Source of the DNA: Shewanella glacialipiscicola
GTDB lineage: Bacteria > Pseudomonadota > Gammaproteobacteria > Enterobacterales > Shewanellaceae
Assembly (NCBI RefSeq): GCF_023283485.1
Contig: NZ_JAKILU010000002.1
Span: 124,001 to 188,000, forward strand
Length of the DNA stretch: 64,000 nucleotides
Reading direction: 5' to 3'
The number at the start of each line of letters is the position of its first letter. The stretch's first letter is position 1. This document shows, piece after piece, positions 25,961-36,383 of this stretch. A program made the position numbers and the translations under genes. The notes beneath the pieces are model-generated. The model did no database searches. It saw only the letters and a list, made by a program, of their open reading frames with translations, and was not told the origin of the DNA.

Positions 25961-27517
25961 ATGAAGGATTCAGGCGCTACGGTTTCACAACTTGCTTTGC
26001 TGCAACAGAAACTTCATTCGGCAAAACTTGCCCTTGATGAAGTGAATGAAGATAGACATGCAAAGTTACAAATACTACTGCAATTTATTGGTCACTTAAG
26101 TCTCGCCTGCAAAGGGCAAAATCTTGAGCTGGATAATAAACTTGCCAAACTTCGTCATAACTTAAATACGTTTGAACGAGTCGATGAGGCGTTACCTGAA
26201 TTAGTGGATGTCGAACGTCTGTTAAAAGGCCAATACTATCATGCCATGATACAACTCGAAGAGAGTCGGTCATGTTTGGCTCGTGTTATCCGTCAGCTTC
26301 AACGCGTTAATTCGGCCCCCGAACAGCTCAAAAAAGAAATTAAATACTTCAAGCAAGATCTAGATAAGCCTTTTCATACACTGTGGGAATATATTCCTAA
26401 AGTTAAACAGATTATTGGTTTCTACGAAACGATATTACAACAACAATTTGGTGAGTCTGAACAACTTGATGTGCAGCCAAAACACCGGCAGCTAGCCCAT
26501 GAGCTAGCACAAATGATTTCAGAAATAGAGTTTCGCAAAGATCAGCGTGAACAAGTATTAGTGATTAAAGAAATACTTGCCTCTGAAATTGAAATTGATA
26601 CTTTACTCGATGCATACCACACCATTTTAGCTTTGTTACTCGATAACATTGCCCGTGAAAAGTCAGCATCACAAGAGTTTTTATTTGCACTCAATGATGC
26701 GTTAGCGGCAGTACGTGAAGTGGTCAGTGATTCCTATAATCGCAATCAACGTAGCTTCCAACTCAAAACACAACTTAATCGGGAGATTAACACCTACGTC
26801 GATAACGTCGGTGAATTCATTATTGAGTCTAACGATATCGTTGCACTGAAAGCCCAGCTGACAACTCAGTTGGTTTCTATCCGTTCAACATTGTCCCGTA
26901 AAGAAGCCTTAGAACAAAGAGATCAAGCACTGTTACTTAAATCAATGGAGACCATGCGTAAAGAGCTCAATGAATTAAGTTATGAGGCAAACACCTATAA
27001 AGAGCGTTTATTCGAACAACAGAAACTTAATTTGCTCGATAGCTTAACTCAATTGCCTAACCGTGCTGCCTTAGAAGAACGCATGGACATGGAATATCGT
27101 AACTATCAGCGCCATAAAACACCGTTATGGGTAGCGATTGCTGATATAGACCATTTTAAAGCCATTAATGACAGCTTTGGTCATAGCACAGGTGATAAAA
27201 CCCTGCAGGTCATTGCGATGGCATTAAAAAACTCACTACGTAACACTGAGTTTGTGGCTCGTTATGGCGGTGAAGAGTTTGTACTCCTCTTGCCTGATGT
27301 CGCTCCAGCTGATATTGCTCAACTTTTAAACAGAGTGCGTGAAAAAGTAAAAAATATACCATTTAAATTTAAGAATCAGAGAATTACGGTTACAGTGTCT
27401 ATAGGTGCTGCACAAGTGATAGGAAGCGAGCTTATACATGAGACCTTCGAACGTGCCGATGCAGCGCTCTATAAAGCAAAACACGAAAGCAGAGACAGGG
27501 TTGTGATTGACGTATAA
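25961..27517 (+). CDS. Diguanylate cyclase (GGDEF domain, GGEEF motif)
   Basis: A 518-residue soluble protein making c-di-GMP from two GTP. An N-terminal all-helical, coiled-coil-rich region (1-345) of unknown type precedes a complete GGDEF domain (about 350-515): DSLTQLPNRAALEERM, ADIDHFKAINDSFGHSTGDK, ARYGGEEFVLLLPDV (GGEEF at 436-440), TVSIGAAQ and ADAALYKAKHESRD. The inhibitory I-site, normally RxxD seven residues before the motif, reads RNTE here, so product inhibition may be weakened. No membrane segment. It follows the TPR/degenerate-GGDEF gene. Confidence 0.92.
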   Translation: MKDSGATVSQLALLQQKLHSAKLALDEVNEDRHAKLQILLQFIGHLSLACKGQNLELDNKLAKLRHNLNTFERVDEALPELVDVERLLKGQYYHAMIQLEESRSCLARVIRQLQRVNSAPEQLKKEIKYFKQDLDKPFHTLWEYIPKVKQIIGFYETILQQQFGESEQLDVQPKHRQLAHELAQMISEIEFRKDQREQVLVIKEILASEIEIDTLLDAYHTILALLLDNIAREKSASQEFLFALNDALAAVREVVSDSYNRNQRSFQLKTQLNREINTYVDNVGEFIIESNDIVALKAQLTTQLVSIRSTLSRKEALEQRDQALLLKSMETMRKELNELSYEANTYKERLFEQQKLNLLDSLTQLPNRAALEERMDMEYRNYQRHKTPLWVAIADIDHFKAINDSFGHSTGDKTLQVIAMALKNSLRNTEFVARYGGEEFVLLLPDVAPADIAQLLNRVREKVKNIPFKFKNQRITVTVSIGAAQVIGSELIHETFERADAALYKAKHESRDRVVIDV

Positions 27518-27573
27518 TTAAGCCTCACTATACGTTTTCCCTTATCACTCCTGTCAACACGAAGGAGTGGTAA

Positions 27574-28929
27574 ATGATAGTAAAAGTCAGCCCTAAAGGC
27601 AGTATGGATCAGCTTTCACAACTGGAAGTAGATCGACTCAAAAAAAGTGCCCAAAGCCCGTTATACCAGCTATATCGCAGCTGCTCATTAGCGGTACTTG
27701 CCGCAGGTTTAAAAACAGATAACTCTAAAGCCCTGTTTGAGCAATATCACGATTTCGACATCCATGTATTACAACGAGAACGCGGTGTTAAATTAGAGCT
27801 AGTTAATCCCCCCGAACAAGCCTTTGTTGATGGCCAAATTATCACCGGCATTCAAGAGCATCTTTTCTCTGTCTTACGCGACATCCTTTATATTAGCGAT
27901 AGATATAGCGCACTAGAGCACATCAACCTAACCAATGCTCACCACATTACTAATGTAGTTTTCGATATTCTGCGAAACGCACGTGCCATTGCCCCCATGA
28001 AAGATCCCAATGTGGTCGTCTGTTGGGGCGGACACAGTATTAATGCCATCGAATATCAATACACCCGTGAAGTAGGTTATCAGCTTGGTTTAAGGGAACT
28101 CGACATTTGTACCGGCTGCGGCCCCGGTGCGATGGAGGGCCCAATGAAAGGTGCGGCAATTGGCCATGCTAAGCAACGGATTAAAAATGCGCGTTATATT
28201 GGTTTGACTGAACCAAGTATCATTGCCGCTGAGCCCCCCAATCAAATCGTCAATGAACTGGTGATTTTACCCGATATCGAAAAACGCCTTGAAGCCTTTG
28301 TACGCTTAGGCCACGGTATTATTATTTTCCCCGGTGGCGCTGGCACGGCTGAAGAATTACTCTATATATTGGGTATTTTACTAAATGAAGATAATCAAGA
28401 CACTCCGTATCCACTGATACTCACCGGCCCCTTAGAAAGTGCCGATTACTTCATTAAAATTGATGAGTTTATCGGCTCAATCTTAGGCTCTGAGGCGCAG
28501 AAGAAGTACCAAATCATTATAGACAATCCCACTGAAGTGGCGCGGTTGATGAAAAAAGGTATGGAGCAAGTCAAAGCTTATCGCCGCTCAACCGGCGATG
28601 CTTATCAATATCAGTGGGCATTAAAAATTGAGGCAGAATTTCAATTGCCTTTCATCCCAAGTCATCAAGTGATGGCAAATTTAGACTTACACTTTCAAAC
28701 CGATAAAGCAAAACTTGCAGCCAATCTTCGAAAAGCGTTTTCGGGTATAGTGGCGGGTAACGTTAAATCGGACACCATCAAACAGATTGAGCACGATGGC
28801 CCTTTCCAATTGAAAGGCGATCCGAAACTCATGGACATGATGGATAAACTCTTGAGTGCATTTGTACAACAACAAAGAATGAAACTTCCCGGCAGTGCCT
28901 ATGTTCCTTGTTACCAGATAGTCAAATAA
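27574..28929 (+). CDS. ppnN: Pyrimidine/purine nucleotide 5'-monophosphate nucleosidase PpnN (YgdH)
   Basis: A 451-residue protein, collinear with E. coli YgdH/PpnN: start with [51 protein letters not shown], and the lysine-decarboxylase-like motif [13 protein letters not shown] (about 250). The enzyme hydrolyses the N-glycosidic bond of nucleoside monophosphates and in E. coli is stimulated by (p)ppGpp. GAAGGAGTGG precedes the ATG. xni lies 63 bases downstream, the same neighbourhood as in enterobacteria. Confidence 0.95.
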   Translation: MIVKVSPKGSMDQLSQLEVDRLKKSAQSPLYQLYRSCSLAVLAAGLKTDNSKALFEQYHDFDIHVLQRERGVKLELVNPPEQAFVDGQIITGIQEHLFSVLRDILYISDRYSALEHINLTNAHHITNVVFDILRNARAIAPMKDPNVVVCWGGHSINAIEYQYTREVGYQLGLRELDICTGCGPGAMEGPMKGAAIGHAKQRIKNARYIGLTEPSIIAAEPPNQIVNELVILPDIEKRLEAFVRLGHGIIIFPGGAGTAEELLYILGILLNEDNQDTPYPLILTGPLESADYFIKIDEFIGSILGSEAQKKYQIIIDNPTEVARLMKKGMEQVKAYRRSTGDAYQYQWALKIEAEFQLPFIPSHQVMANLDLHFQTDKAKLAANLRKAFSGIVAGNVKSDTIKQIEHDGPFQLKGDPKLMDMMDKLLSAFVQQQRMKLPGSAYVPCYQIVK

Positions 28930-28992
28930 GCCGTAAAATACACCATTGAATAAACAATAAAATAAAGTCGCGAGTGAAATAAGCACATCACC

Positions 28993-29775
28993 ATGAACAA
29001 GTTTTTAATCATCGATGCTCTCAACTTGGTTCGCCGCATCTATGCGGCGATCCCAGATGACACTGATATGCAAAGTTTGACGGAACGCGTAAGTCTGGCG
29101 TGCTCTAAACTGCTGCGAGTCCATCGCCCAACGCATGTGGCTATGGTGTGGGACGGTGATGAAATCTCCTGGCGCAAACAACTTTACCCCGATTATAAGA
29201 AAGGCCGAAAACCTATGCCTGAACCGTTGGCAATGGGTTTAGCGGCGCTGCAAGCGCACTTAAGTGCGTTAAATATAGGCTCAATTTATGCCGCTGCTGA
29301 AGCCGATGATGTGATTGCAACACTGGCAATAAAAATGGCTAAAGCCCAAGGTGAAGCGATTATTGTGTCCACCGATAAAGGTTTTAGCCAACTCAACCAT
29401 CGCCATATCACTCAGTGGGATCATTTTAATCAGCAATACCTTGATATTGCCGCGCTTGAGCGCAAGTTTGGTGTCGAACGTAGTCAGTTTCTAGATTTAA
29501 TGGCGCTCGCAGGTGATAGTGGTAATAAAATTCCTGGGATTGCCGGTATTGGCCCTAAATCTGCAGCCGAATTATTGAAAACCTTCAGAACTCTACCCAC
29601 GTTGTTTTCATCATTATCAAACTTAGGCGCTAAGCAGGCGAAAAAACTCGCCGAAGGAAAAGAGATGGCTAGACTGAGCTATAAGTTAGCGCAACTACAA
29701 ACGGACTTACCGCTTAGTATTAATTTAAAAGATTTTCGTGTTATTCATTCCCCGCCTGAAAACCCCAACAATTAG
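28993..29775 (+). CDS. xni: Flap endonuclease Xni (YgdG)
   Basis: A 260-residue relative of the PolI 5' nuclease domain. Conserved acidic residues appear in LIIDALNLVRRIY, VWDGDEISWRKQLYPDYKKG, AEADDVIATLA and STDKGFSQLN; a helix-hairpin-helix follows in GIPG-like form (KIPGIAGIGPKSAAELL). Size and N-terminus match Xni rather than a full PolI. Downstream of ppnN, probably co-transcribed. Confidence 0.92.
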   Translation: MNKFLIIDALNLVRRIYAAIPDDTDMQSLTERVSLACSKLLRVHRPTHVAMVWDGDEISWRKQLYPDYKKGRKPMPEPLAMGLAALQAHLSALNIGSIYAAAEADDVIATLAIKMAKAQGEAIIVSTDKGFSQLNHRHITQWDHFNQQYLDIAALERKFGVERSQFLDLMALAGDSGNKIPGIAGIGPKSAAELLKTFRTLPTLFSSLSNLGAKQAKKLAEGKEMARLSYKLAQLQTDLPLSINLKDFRVIHSPPENPNN

Positions 29776-29889
29776 GACTAGACTTCTGTTAACTCAGTTA
29801 CAACAACGCATCTACCTAAGAACAGTAACAACGTATTTTATGGACTAGCTTAAATCACTCATCGAATGAGATAAGGAAATAACGATAAA

Positions 29890-30312
29890 ATGAAATCAAA
29901 AATATCGGTCATTATCGGTAGTATTTTTGCCGCTTATGTTGCCTTTGTTGCTGTAGTTGTACTGGTTTATGAACCGACACCCGATGATATGAATTGGGAA
30001 GACAGACAGGTTTACAACAGCCAAAAAATGAGCGATTTAACTCTAGGACAAGATATTATCTCAGTAAAAAAATTGCTGGGTAAAGCCGAATTTTCCGAGG
30101 CAAAAGCATTAAAAGAAACTAAGTTACAGATAATGTTTTATCGCACCCATCATGACAAATCAGATGGAGTGACGACAAAAGAAGAATGCACCCCACTCAT
30201 TTTTGAAAATGATAAATTAATCGCTTGGGGCCAAGATACCTATAAGCAATATTTTGATGTGGGCACAGACACGACGCTCAGCTCACCCCACAACATCTTA
30301 ACTAACGAATAA
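29890..30312 (+). CDS. DUF3192 family protein
   Basis: A 140-residue protein with an N-terminal hydrophobic segment (residues 6-28), either a signal anchor or uncleaved signal, then a soluble domain with DLTLGQDIISVKKLLGKAEFSE and a terminal WGQDTYKQYF. This pattern is the DUF3192 family found in Shewanella and Vibrio; its two-strand-helix start resembles SmpA/OmlA-like folds. AAGGAAATAACG precedes the ATG. Function unknown. A terminator follows. Confidence 0.8.
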   Translation: MKSKISVIIGSIFAAYVAFVAVVVLVYEPTPDDMNWEDRQVYNSQKMSDLTLGQDIISVKKLLGKAEFSEAKALKETKLQIMFYRTHHDKSDGVTTKEECTPLIFENDKLIAWGQDTYKQYFDVGTDTTLSSPHNILTNE

Positions 30313-30331
30313 ACACAGCGAATAAAAACAT

Positions 30332-30361
30332 AAAAACGCCACCGAATAGGTGGCGTTTTTG
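30332..30361 (+). terminator. Intrinsic terminator after the DUF3192 gene
   Basis: ACGCCACC and GGTGGCGT form the stem, flanked by A5 and T5 runs; it may work for both strands. Confidence 0.85.
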
Positions 30362-30435
30362 TATTCACAATCGAGAAGTCACTTAGTGGTGATGTAGTAA
30401 CTCACTTATAAACTCGATAAATGTCAGCGGGCAGC

Positions 30436-33270
30436 TTATTCATCATCGGTTTTGTACTCGACGTAAGCTTCACCTTTACTGAGCCATGCGGGTGCAGGTG
30501 TCCCCTTCAGATAATGGTCAAAATACTGCATCATACGAATGCTGTAATCGAGTTTATTAGGGTATTTTTTCAAATGATGTGGCTCGTCCTCGTATTGTAA
30601 GAACACCACATCTTTACCCGCGCGGCGCATGGCTAAGTACATTTCAACACCTTGTTCCCAAGGCACAGCATCGTCTTTATCACCAAACATAATCATTAAA
30701 GGCGTTTGAATACGGTCAGCGTAAAATACCGGTGAGTTTTCAATGTATTTCTGCAGTGCAGCAAACAAACTGGCACCAATACGACTCTGGCCTGTTTCGT
30801 ACTGGAACTGACGCGCCACTCCCGTACCATGGCGAATACCGCTATAGGCGCTGGTCATATTAGCCACAGGAGCACCGGCTACTGCTGCCTTAAACATCTT
30901 AGTTTGGGTAATGGCAAACGCTGTTTGGTAACCACTCCAAGAATGACCTTGCAAGCCAATGGCATCGGGATCGGCAACGCCCATATCAATGAGCTTTTGC
31001 ACGCCAGATGTCAGCGCTTGTACTGAACTTGCCCCAGGGTAGCCAATCTCAAAACGGATATCAGGCAGGAATACCGCATAACCATTATTGATATACCAAG
31101 CAAAATTAGGTCGGTGGTTGATGTTCATTTGCGGAAACGCATGCAGTCTATCGGTCATAAAGCGATAGTAATAAACCAATACAGGAACGCGCTTATCCGC
31201 TTGATAATTAGTCGGCTTAATCAGCACACCATCTAACGGCTTACCATCGCCATTGGTCCAGTGAACTAACTCAGCTTGGCTCCAATTAAACGCTTGGCGC
31301 TGCTTATCTAAATCAGTCTGCTTAACTGCATTTTGCGGCGCGCTATAACTGGCCGTATATAAATCGGGGAATAAATCAAAACGTTCCTTAGAAAACACTA
31401 TCGTATCTGCATCGTGACTGCGGCCTAATACAGTCAGCTTATATTCGCCTTGCATCAGTGTCTTAATGCCCGCCTCGCCCAATCTTGCTTGGTAAAACCC
31501 ATCAGCTTTGGTTTTATCACTATAACCATGAAGTAAAATGGTTGCGTTGTAGGCAAGCTCTGTCGGCTCGTCGGGCTTATCGACTAAGCCCTCAAGCCGA
31601 TATTGGATTTTATGAGCGCGACCTTTGCCCTCAGTTAAGGTAAAACCGGCTTTAGATTCGGTATTAAATTGCCAAACGTCATATTTGTCATAAACCAATA
31701 TCCCGGTGTCATCCTTAAGCCAAGGACCAAACCCGTATCCCGGCGCGCTAGAAGGATAATCGTGATCTTCATCGGCAAAACTGACCTTTAAAGATCTGGT
31801 TAAGTTGGAACGTTGCGCCTGTTCAATATCATAAAGATACACATTACCCTGCTGATAATAGACCACATACTTACCATTACCCGATAAGCTTGGCTCAGCA
31901 TCACTTGGCTGCTGGGTCAAAAATGGCACCTTGAGGCCAGTATTAATATCAACCAGATAATAGTCTTGATAAAACCCCGCCCAGGTTGCCATCTTGCGAT
32001 AGGGCAAATCGGAACTGGCCAACATAAAACGCTTGTGCTGTGAAATCGTCACATCCGGCACGGTTTTATCACCAAGTTGCACTAGGTTATTGGAGCCTAA
32101 ATGCAATACCGCAAGATAGCTGCGCTTTTGCTCGTCTTCATATTGCTTGATTTCATGGGGTTTAATACGTGGGTCATCACCATGCCACACCTTAAGTCCA
32201 CGCTGCGCGGTAACAATATCAGCATCGAATAAATCTTTTTCTTCGGTGATTTTCTGCAAACTCAGCTGCTGACTCACCTCTGGCACACGGCCGAAGAACA
32301 GCCGCTCACTGTCCAATGAAAAGCTTAAATGAGTATAACGATTGAGCTTCCATTCGGGCGACTCTGGAGTTTTATTGATTTTGCCCGATGATAAATCGAC
32401 TAAGGATAACTGATAGCGGCGACCATGGGGCAACTCACTATCTTTACCTTGAGTAAACGCCAGCCAACGGCCATTTTTAGCCAATGCCAAAGCCCCAACC
32501 TGTTGGCTAGGTGAGTCAAAGACAACTGTTTTTTTATTGGTATTTAAATCGACTAACTGCAACTGATGTTGCTTATTGGCAATATCATTTACCGCTAATG
32601 CCAGCCTGCGGTTACCTTTATCAAATACATAACCGGTAACCTGCTCAATATCGATTTGCTGAGTTTGATTTTCTAAGCTGAGCAAAGTAAAACGACGACC
32701 TTGGTCAAACTTATCCACCTTTGGCTTCGCCGGTTTTGCTATGCTTGCAGTGCCGACCTCGACTAATGTTTCTATGGCTTTGGATTCTGCCTCTTTTTTG
32801 GACTCGTCATCGGCTTCAAACCAAATAGCCAGATGTTTACCTTCGTCACTAAAGGTAAACTCTTGCACGCGCTCAAAGCGAGTTTGTGTGCCCGTCTGGG
32901 TATCAAGTAATACCATGGCAGATTTAAGCTTTTTCTTCGCTTTAGCATCACTCGTTTCAAGCGTGAGTAAACTCGGTTTGACCGCCACAGCAACATAACG
33001 ACCATCATGACTCACTTGCGGATCTGAGCCACCAGCAACTTGATAGGCTAGTTGCGACAAGATATTTTTTACAATGACATGGCTATTGCCACGATCAGGC
33101 GATGACTCAACCGCGATAACCTGTCCTTTATCTGAAATAACCGGTTTACCGAGGGATTCAAAATGCATAATGTCAGTTAAGGTAAGCGGCTTAGTACTAT
33201 TTTCCGCTAGTACTGGCGGCAATATCCCGATAGACAATAGCATCGCAGATGTAATAGATATTAACTTCAA
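30436..33270 (-). CDS. Exported S9-family prolyl oligopeptidase-like peptidase
   Basis: A 944-residue protein with a signal peptide (cleaved about residue 22, PPVLA). A long beta-propeller-like region (about 30-640) precedes an alpha/beta-hydrolase catalytic domain: LQGHSWSGYQTAF (nucleophile Ser in GHSWSG, about 776), FGDKDDAVPW (Asp, about 860) and DEPHHLKKYPN (His, about 898). It is longer than a typical S9 enzyme (about 700) because of the propeller. Likely periplasmic or surface peptide hydrolysis; paralogues are common in Shewanella. Confidence 0.88.
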   Translation of the reverse strand: MKLISITSAMLLSIGILPPVLAENSTKPLTLTDIMHFESLGKPVISDKGQVIAVESSPDRGNSHVIVKNILSQLAYQVAGGSDPQVSHDGRYVAVAVKPSLLTLETSDAKAKKKLKSAMVLLDTQTGTQTRFERVQEFTFSDEGKHLAIWFEADDESKKEAESKAIETLVEVGTASIAKPAKPKVDKFDQGRRFTLLSLENQTQQIDIEQVTGYVFDKGNRRLALAVNDIANKQHQLQLVDLNTNKKTVVFDSPSQQVGALALAKNGRWLAFTQGKDSELPHGRRYQLSLVDLSSGKINKTPESPEWKLNRYTHLSFSLDSERLFFGRVPEVSQQLSLQKITEEKDLFDADIVTAQRGLKVWHGDDPRIKPHEIKQYEDEQKRSYLAVLHLGSNNLVQLGDKTVPDVTISQHKRFMLASSDLPYRKMATWAGFYQDYYLVDINTGLKVPFLTQQPSDAEPSLSGNGKYVVYYQQGNVYLYDIEQAQRSNLTRSLKVSFADEDHDYPSSAPGYGFGPWLKDDTGILVYDKYDVWQFNTESKAGFTLTEGKGRAHKIQYRLEGLVDKPDEPTELAYNATILLHGYSDKTKADGFYQARLGEAGIKTLMQGEYKLTVLGRSHDADTIVFSKERFDLFPDLYTASYSAPQNAVKQTDLDKQRQAFNWSQAELVHWTNGDGKPLDGVLIKPTNYQADKRVPVLVYYYRFMTDRLHAFPQMNINHRPNFAWYINNGYAVFLPDIRFEIGYPGASSVQALTSGVQKLIDMGVADPDAIGLQGHSWSGYQTAFAITQTKMFKAAVAGAPVANMTSAYSGIRHGTGVARQFQYETGQSRIGASLFAALQKYIENSPVFYADRIQTPLMIMFGDKDDAVPWEQGVEMYLAMRRAGKDVVFLQYEDEPHHLKKYPNKLDYSIRMMQYFDHYLKGTPAPAWLSKGEAYVEYKTDDE

Positions 33271-33493
33271 TGTCTTCCTCTTTTATATATTTGTTAGACT
33301 AAAGTAGACTTTTTAACCATTGGGTTTCCATCATGGTGAGAAGCTCATCTTTTTACAAGTTATACCATATAAAAAATCGTGATATTACTCACTATTCCCT
33401 GTGAAGTTTGATCAAAGGTGGGTAAAATAATGCGCAGAAAAAATACCCATTTCATAGTCCTGTCATCCAGTTAACCTGGGGCAGACAATTGCA

Positions 33494-33519
33494 GTAACCA
33501 CGAACCGTGGAAGGACTTC
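33494..33519 (+). promoter_or_regulatory. Small hairpin next to the ribosome binding site of the isocitrate dehydrogenase gene
   Basis: CCACG and CGTGG pair around AAC directly before AAGGA, the ribosome binding site. The stem ends where the site begins, so it may affect initiation. Short; could be chance. Confidence 0.3.
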
Positions 33520-33522
33520 TCC

Positions 33523-34530
33523 ATGTCAAAAAGAACGATAACCGTAATTCCAGGTGATGGAATTGGCCCAAGTATCATTGATTCAGCCTTACAAATTCTT
33601 GATAAAGTAGGCTGTGATTTTGAATATGAATTTGCTGATGCCGGCCTTACAGCACTTGAAAAACAAGGTGAGTTACTGCCGCAGCGCACGCTGGATCTGA
33701 TTGAAAAAAACCGCATAACACTAAAAGGTCCGCTAACAACGCCTGTGGGTGAAGGTTTTACTTCAATCAACGTCACTTTGCGTAAAAAATTCGGTCTCTA
33801 TGCTAACGTGCGCCCAGTGTTATCTTTCAAAGGCACCAAGGCTCGTTACGAAAATATCGATATCATCACAGTCCGTGAAAACACCGAAGGCATGTATTCA
33901 GGTTTCGGTCAAAAAGTGTCTGAAGATGGATTAACGGCTGAAGCGACCAGTGTTATTACGCGTCAAGGTGCTGAGCAAATCGCCACTTTCGCTTATGAGC
34001 TGGCTCGTAAAGAAAACCGTAAAAAAGTCACTATCGTTCATAAAGCTAACATCATGAAGTCAACCTCAGGTTTGTTTCTGAAAGTGGCCCGTGAAGTGAG
34101 CCTACGTTACCCTGACATCAAAACAGAAGAAATGATTGTCGATGCAACGTGTATGAAGTTAGTCATGAATCCAGAAAACTTCGATGTGATCGTCACAACT
34201 AACCTGTTTGGTGACATTTTATCGGATCTGTGTGCAGGTTTAGTCGGCGGTTTAGGCATGGCACCCGGTGCAAACATTGGCCGTGACGCAGCAATTTTTG
34301 AAGCCGTTCACGGTAGTGCACCTGATATTGCTGGCAAAAATTTGGCAAACCCAACCTCAGTCATTTTAGCGTCTATCCAAATGTTGGAATACTTAGGCAT
34401 GGCTGACAAAGCAGAGCAAATCCGTAAAGCCGTATCGGCAGTGATTGCAGAAGGTGACCGTACAACTCACGATTTAGGTGGTACACACGGCACGACTGAT
34501 TTCACTCAAGCGGTACTTGAGCGTCTGTAA
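33523..34530 (+). CDS. Isocitrate dehydrogenase, NAD-type (IDH/IPMDH family)
   Basis: A 335-residue cytosolic TCA-cycle enzyme oxidising isocitrate to 2-oxoglutarate. Motifs: IPGDGIGPSIIDSAL, the substrate loop GFTSINVTLRKKFGLYANVRP, RENTEGMYSGF, KANIMKSTSGLF, NLFGDILSDLCAGLVGG, and HGSAPDIAGKNLANP, where Asp after AP indicates NAD+ preference. It is of the short, IDH3/IPMDH-like type rather than E. coli Icd. Serine in GFTSINVTLR suits isocitrate rather than isopropylmalate. In S. oneidensis the corresponding gene encodes the main NAD-linked enzyme. AAGGACTTCTCC precedes the ATG. Confidence 0.9.
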   Translation: MSKRTITVIPGDGIGPSIIDSALQILDKVGCDFEYEFADAGLTALEKQGELLPQRTLDLIEKNRITLKGPLTTPVGEGFTSINVTLRKKFGLYANVRPVLSFKGTKARYENIDIITVRENTEGMYSGFGQKVSEDGLTAEATSVITRQGAEQIATFAYELARKENRKKVTIVHKANIMKSTSGLFLKVAREVSLRYPDIKTEEMIVDATCMKLVMNPENFDVIVTTNLFGDILSDLCAGLVGGLGMAPGANIGRDAAIFEAVHGSAPDIAGKNLANPTSVILASIQMLEYLGMADKAEQIRKAVSAVIAEGDRTTHDLGGTHGTTDFTQAVLERL

Positions 34531-34613
34531 TAATGTCTAGTGCGTTACAGACTAATCTATAACGCGCCTGTTCAATCTTAAGCTTCGGTTTAAAACTCAG
34601 ATGAACAGATACT

Positions 34614-34646
34614 AAAAAGCCCCAAAGTTTCCTTTGGGGCTTTTTG
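34614..34646 (+). terminator. Intrinsic terminator after isocitrate dehydrogenase gene
   Basis: AAAAGCCCCAAAG and CTTTGGGGCTTTTT with a four-base loop; also suited to the convergent rlmM. Confidence 0.88.
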
Positions 34647-34697
34647 TTATGTCACTTTTTAAACCTGCGTCAATTTAGTGCAAGATAATCGCAGGGG

Positions 34698-35783
34698 TTA
34701 ATTCCACGCAGTATTTGGACGCAGCCATAAATGCACAGTCACTTCATCTCGGTCATGGTAAAGATGCTTACACTGTACTTTAAAATCGGTAACACCATTT
34801 TCTTTTAAAATAGTCTGCATAGTTTCAAGAATCGCAATGACTTCTTTATAACGACTCTTCATCGGTAATTTAAGGTTAAATATGGCTTCCTTAAACCAGC
34901 CATTAATCGCCCATGCTTCAATCAACTCGGCTACGCGCGCGGGCTTTTCAACCATGTCGCACACTAACCAATAGATATTTTTGCGCTGTGGCTCAAAACG
35001 AAAACCGTCCTCACGGAAATGTTTCACCTGCCCCGTTTGCATTAACTTCTCATCCATAGGGCCATTATCTACCGCAGAGACAAACATACCGCGACGCACA
35101 AGTTGATAAGTCCAACCGCCAGGACACGCGCCTAAATCGACTGAGTTCATACCACTGCGAATTCGCTCTTCTTGCTCTTCTTTGGGCACAAACTGACCAA
35201 AGGCCTCATCAAGCTTTAAGCTAGAACGGCTCGGTGCATCTGCCGCCATTCTTAGGCGTGGAATACCCATAAAATGGGGAGAGCTATTATTACTATAAGA
35301 ATATCCCACATAAGCACGACCCGGCCCCACAAAACACACATGGATAATTGGACGTTTTGGATTTTCTTGGGCGAGCAAACTGCCTGCCTTTTTCAAATGT
35401 TGGCGTAACGGTACGGTGAACTTACGACAAAAGGCCGATAACTCTTTGGCCTCGTTAGTGTCTGGCGTTTCAACGCGTAATTCACCCGCTTTACTGACAT
35501 CGCTTAAGGCGGCAACGATTGGCGTCACTCTGTCATTTTCTGGCAAATCGACTAATAAATCGCTGGCGGCAAACATTTGGCGAGCAAAAATTAATGAAGC
35601 GAGTGGTAATTGCTTAACTAACGCCTCAGCTGCATCGTCTTCAAAGCCTTGGAATACCACATAAGCGTCATTATTGTTCGCTTTAACAAAGCCGCCCACA
35701 TTAAGCTCTGCGGCGCGTTGCTGAATTTCTGCCGCGCATTCTTTTTCAAAGCCAGCACGGCAAAATAAAAATAGGTTTTTCAT
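34698..35783 (-). CDS. rlmM: 23S rRNA 2'-O-ribose methyltransferase RlmM (C2498)
   Basis: A 361-residue protein when started at ATG 35783 (MKNLFLFCRAGFEKECAAEI); AGGGAT lies upstream. An N-terminal THUMP-like region is followed by a Rossmann methyltransferase domain with SVDLGACPGGWTYQLVRRG (SAM site), VSAVDNGPMDE, WLVCDMVEKP (catalytic Asp) and FNLKLPMKSRY (Lys of the K-D-K-E set). Length fits E. coli RlmM (366). Neighbours DUF423 and gcvA recur in E. coli, supporting the assignment. Confidence 0.95.
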   Translation of the reverse strand: MKNLFLFCRAGFEKECAAEIQQRAAELNVGGFVKANNNDAYVVFQGFEDDAAEALVKQLPLASLIFARQMFAASDLLVDLPENDRVTPIVAALSDVSKAGELRVETPDTNEAKELSAFCRKFTVPLRQHLKKAGSLLAQENPKRPIIHVCFVGPGRAYVGYSYSNNSSPHFMGIPRLRMAADAPSRSSLKLDEAFGQFVPKEEQEERIRSGMNSVDLGACPGGWTYQLVRRGMFVSAVDNGPMDEKLMQTGQVKHFREDGFRFEPQRKNIYWLVCDMVEKPARVAELIEAWAINGWFKEAIFNLKLPMKSRYKEVIAILETMQTILKENGVTDFKVQCKHLYHDRDEVTVHLWLRPNTAWN

Positions 35784-35962
35784 GGGGGATCCCTGAGAAA
35801 TCCAAGCCAAAGTTCTGGCTGACTATCAATTTGGGCGCCAGTATAGCAATTTAACTAAAAAAATGCCCTATTTGCCGTCAATGCAAACAGGGCGTAGGTA
35901 TCTTACCGATTAAAACGTTTAAGCTAATTTTCAAGCTTTAAAACGGGATTTATTATTTTGTA

Positions 35963-36355
35963 TTAAGATTCATGACCATCCACCACTTTATGACGCCATA
36001 CCGCCGCAGCAAATAACAACCAACCGAGTAGAAAACACCCGCCACCAATTGGAGTAATGGGCCCAAGCCATTTAGTGCCGATAAGTGCCAATCCATATAA
36101 CGAACCAGAAAATAGCATAATACCCACAATAAATAGGTATGCCGCCCAGTCCAACAAACGTGACGTCAACCATTGGCCCGAAAACGCGACCATAACCAAG
36201 GCAAAAGTATGATAGAAATGATATTGCACACCTAAGTTAAACACTTCAATTAAGTCTGGTGGTGCTACAGCCTTAAGGCCATGGGCACCAAAAGCGCCTA
36301 AAGCAACCGCTAAAAATCCGCTCATGGCGGCAAGTAATAATAAACCTTTACGCAT
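35963..36355 (-). CDS. DUF423 family membrane protein (YgdD-like)
   Basis: A 130-residue inner membrane protein with four hydrophobic segments. It begins MRKGLLLLAAMSGFLAVALG, then AFGAHGLK, the DUF423 signature, and YHFYHTFALVMVAF. E. coli YgdD has the same size and sits between gcvA and rlmM. Function unknown. Confidence 0.9.
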   Translation of the reverse strand: MRKGLLLLAAMSGFLAVALGAFGAHGLKAVAPPDLIEVFNLGVQYHFYHTFALVMVAFSGQWLTSRLLDWAAYLFIVGIMLFSGSLYGLALIGTKWLGPITPIGGGCFLLGWLLFAAAVWRHKVVDGHES

Positions 36356-36383
36356 TTAACACTCCTGCTGAAATAGACTTAAT

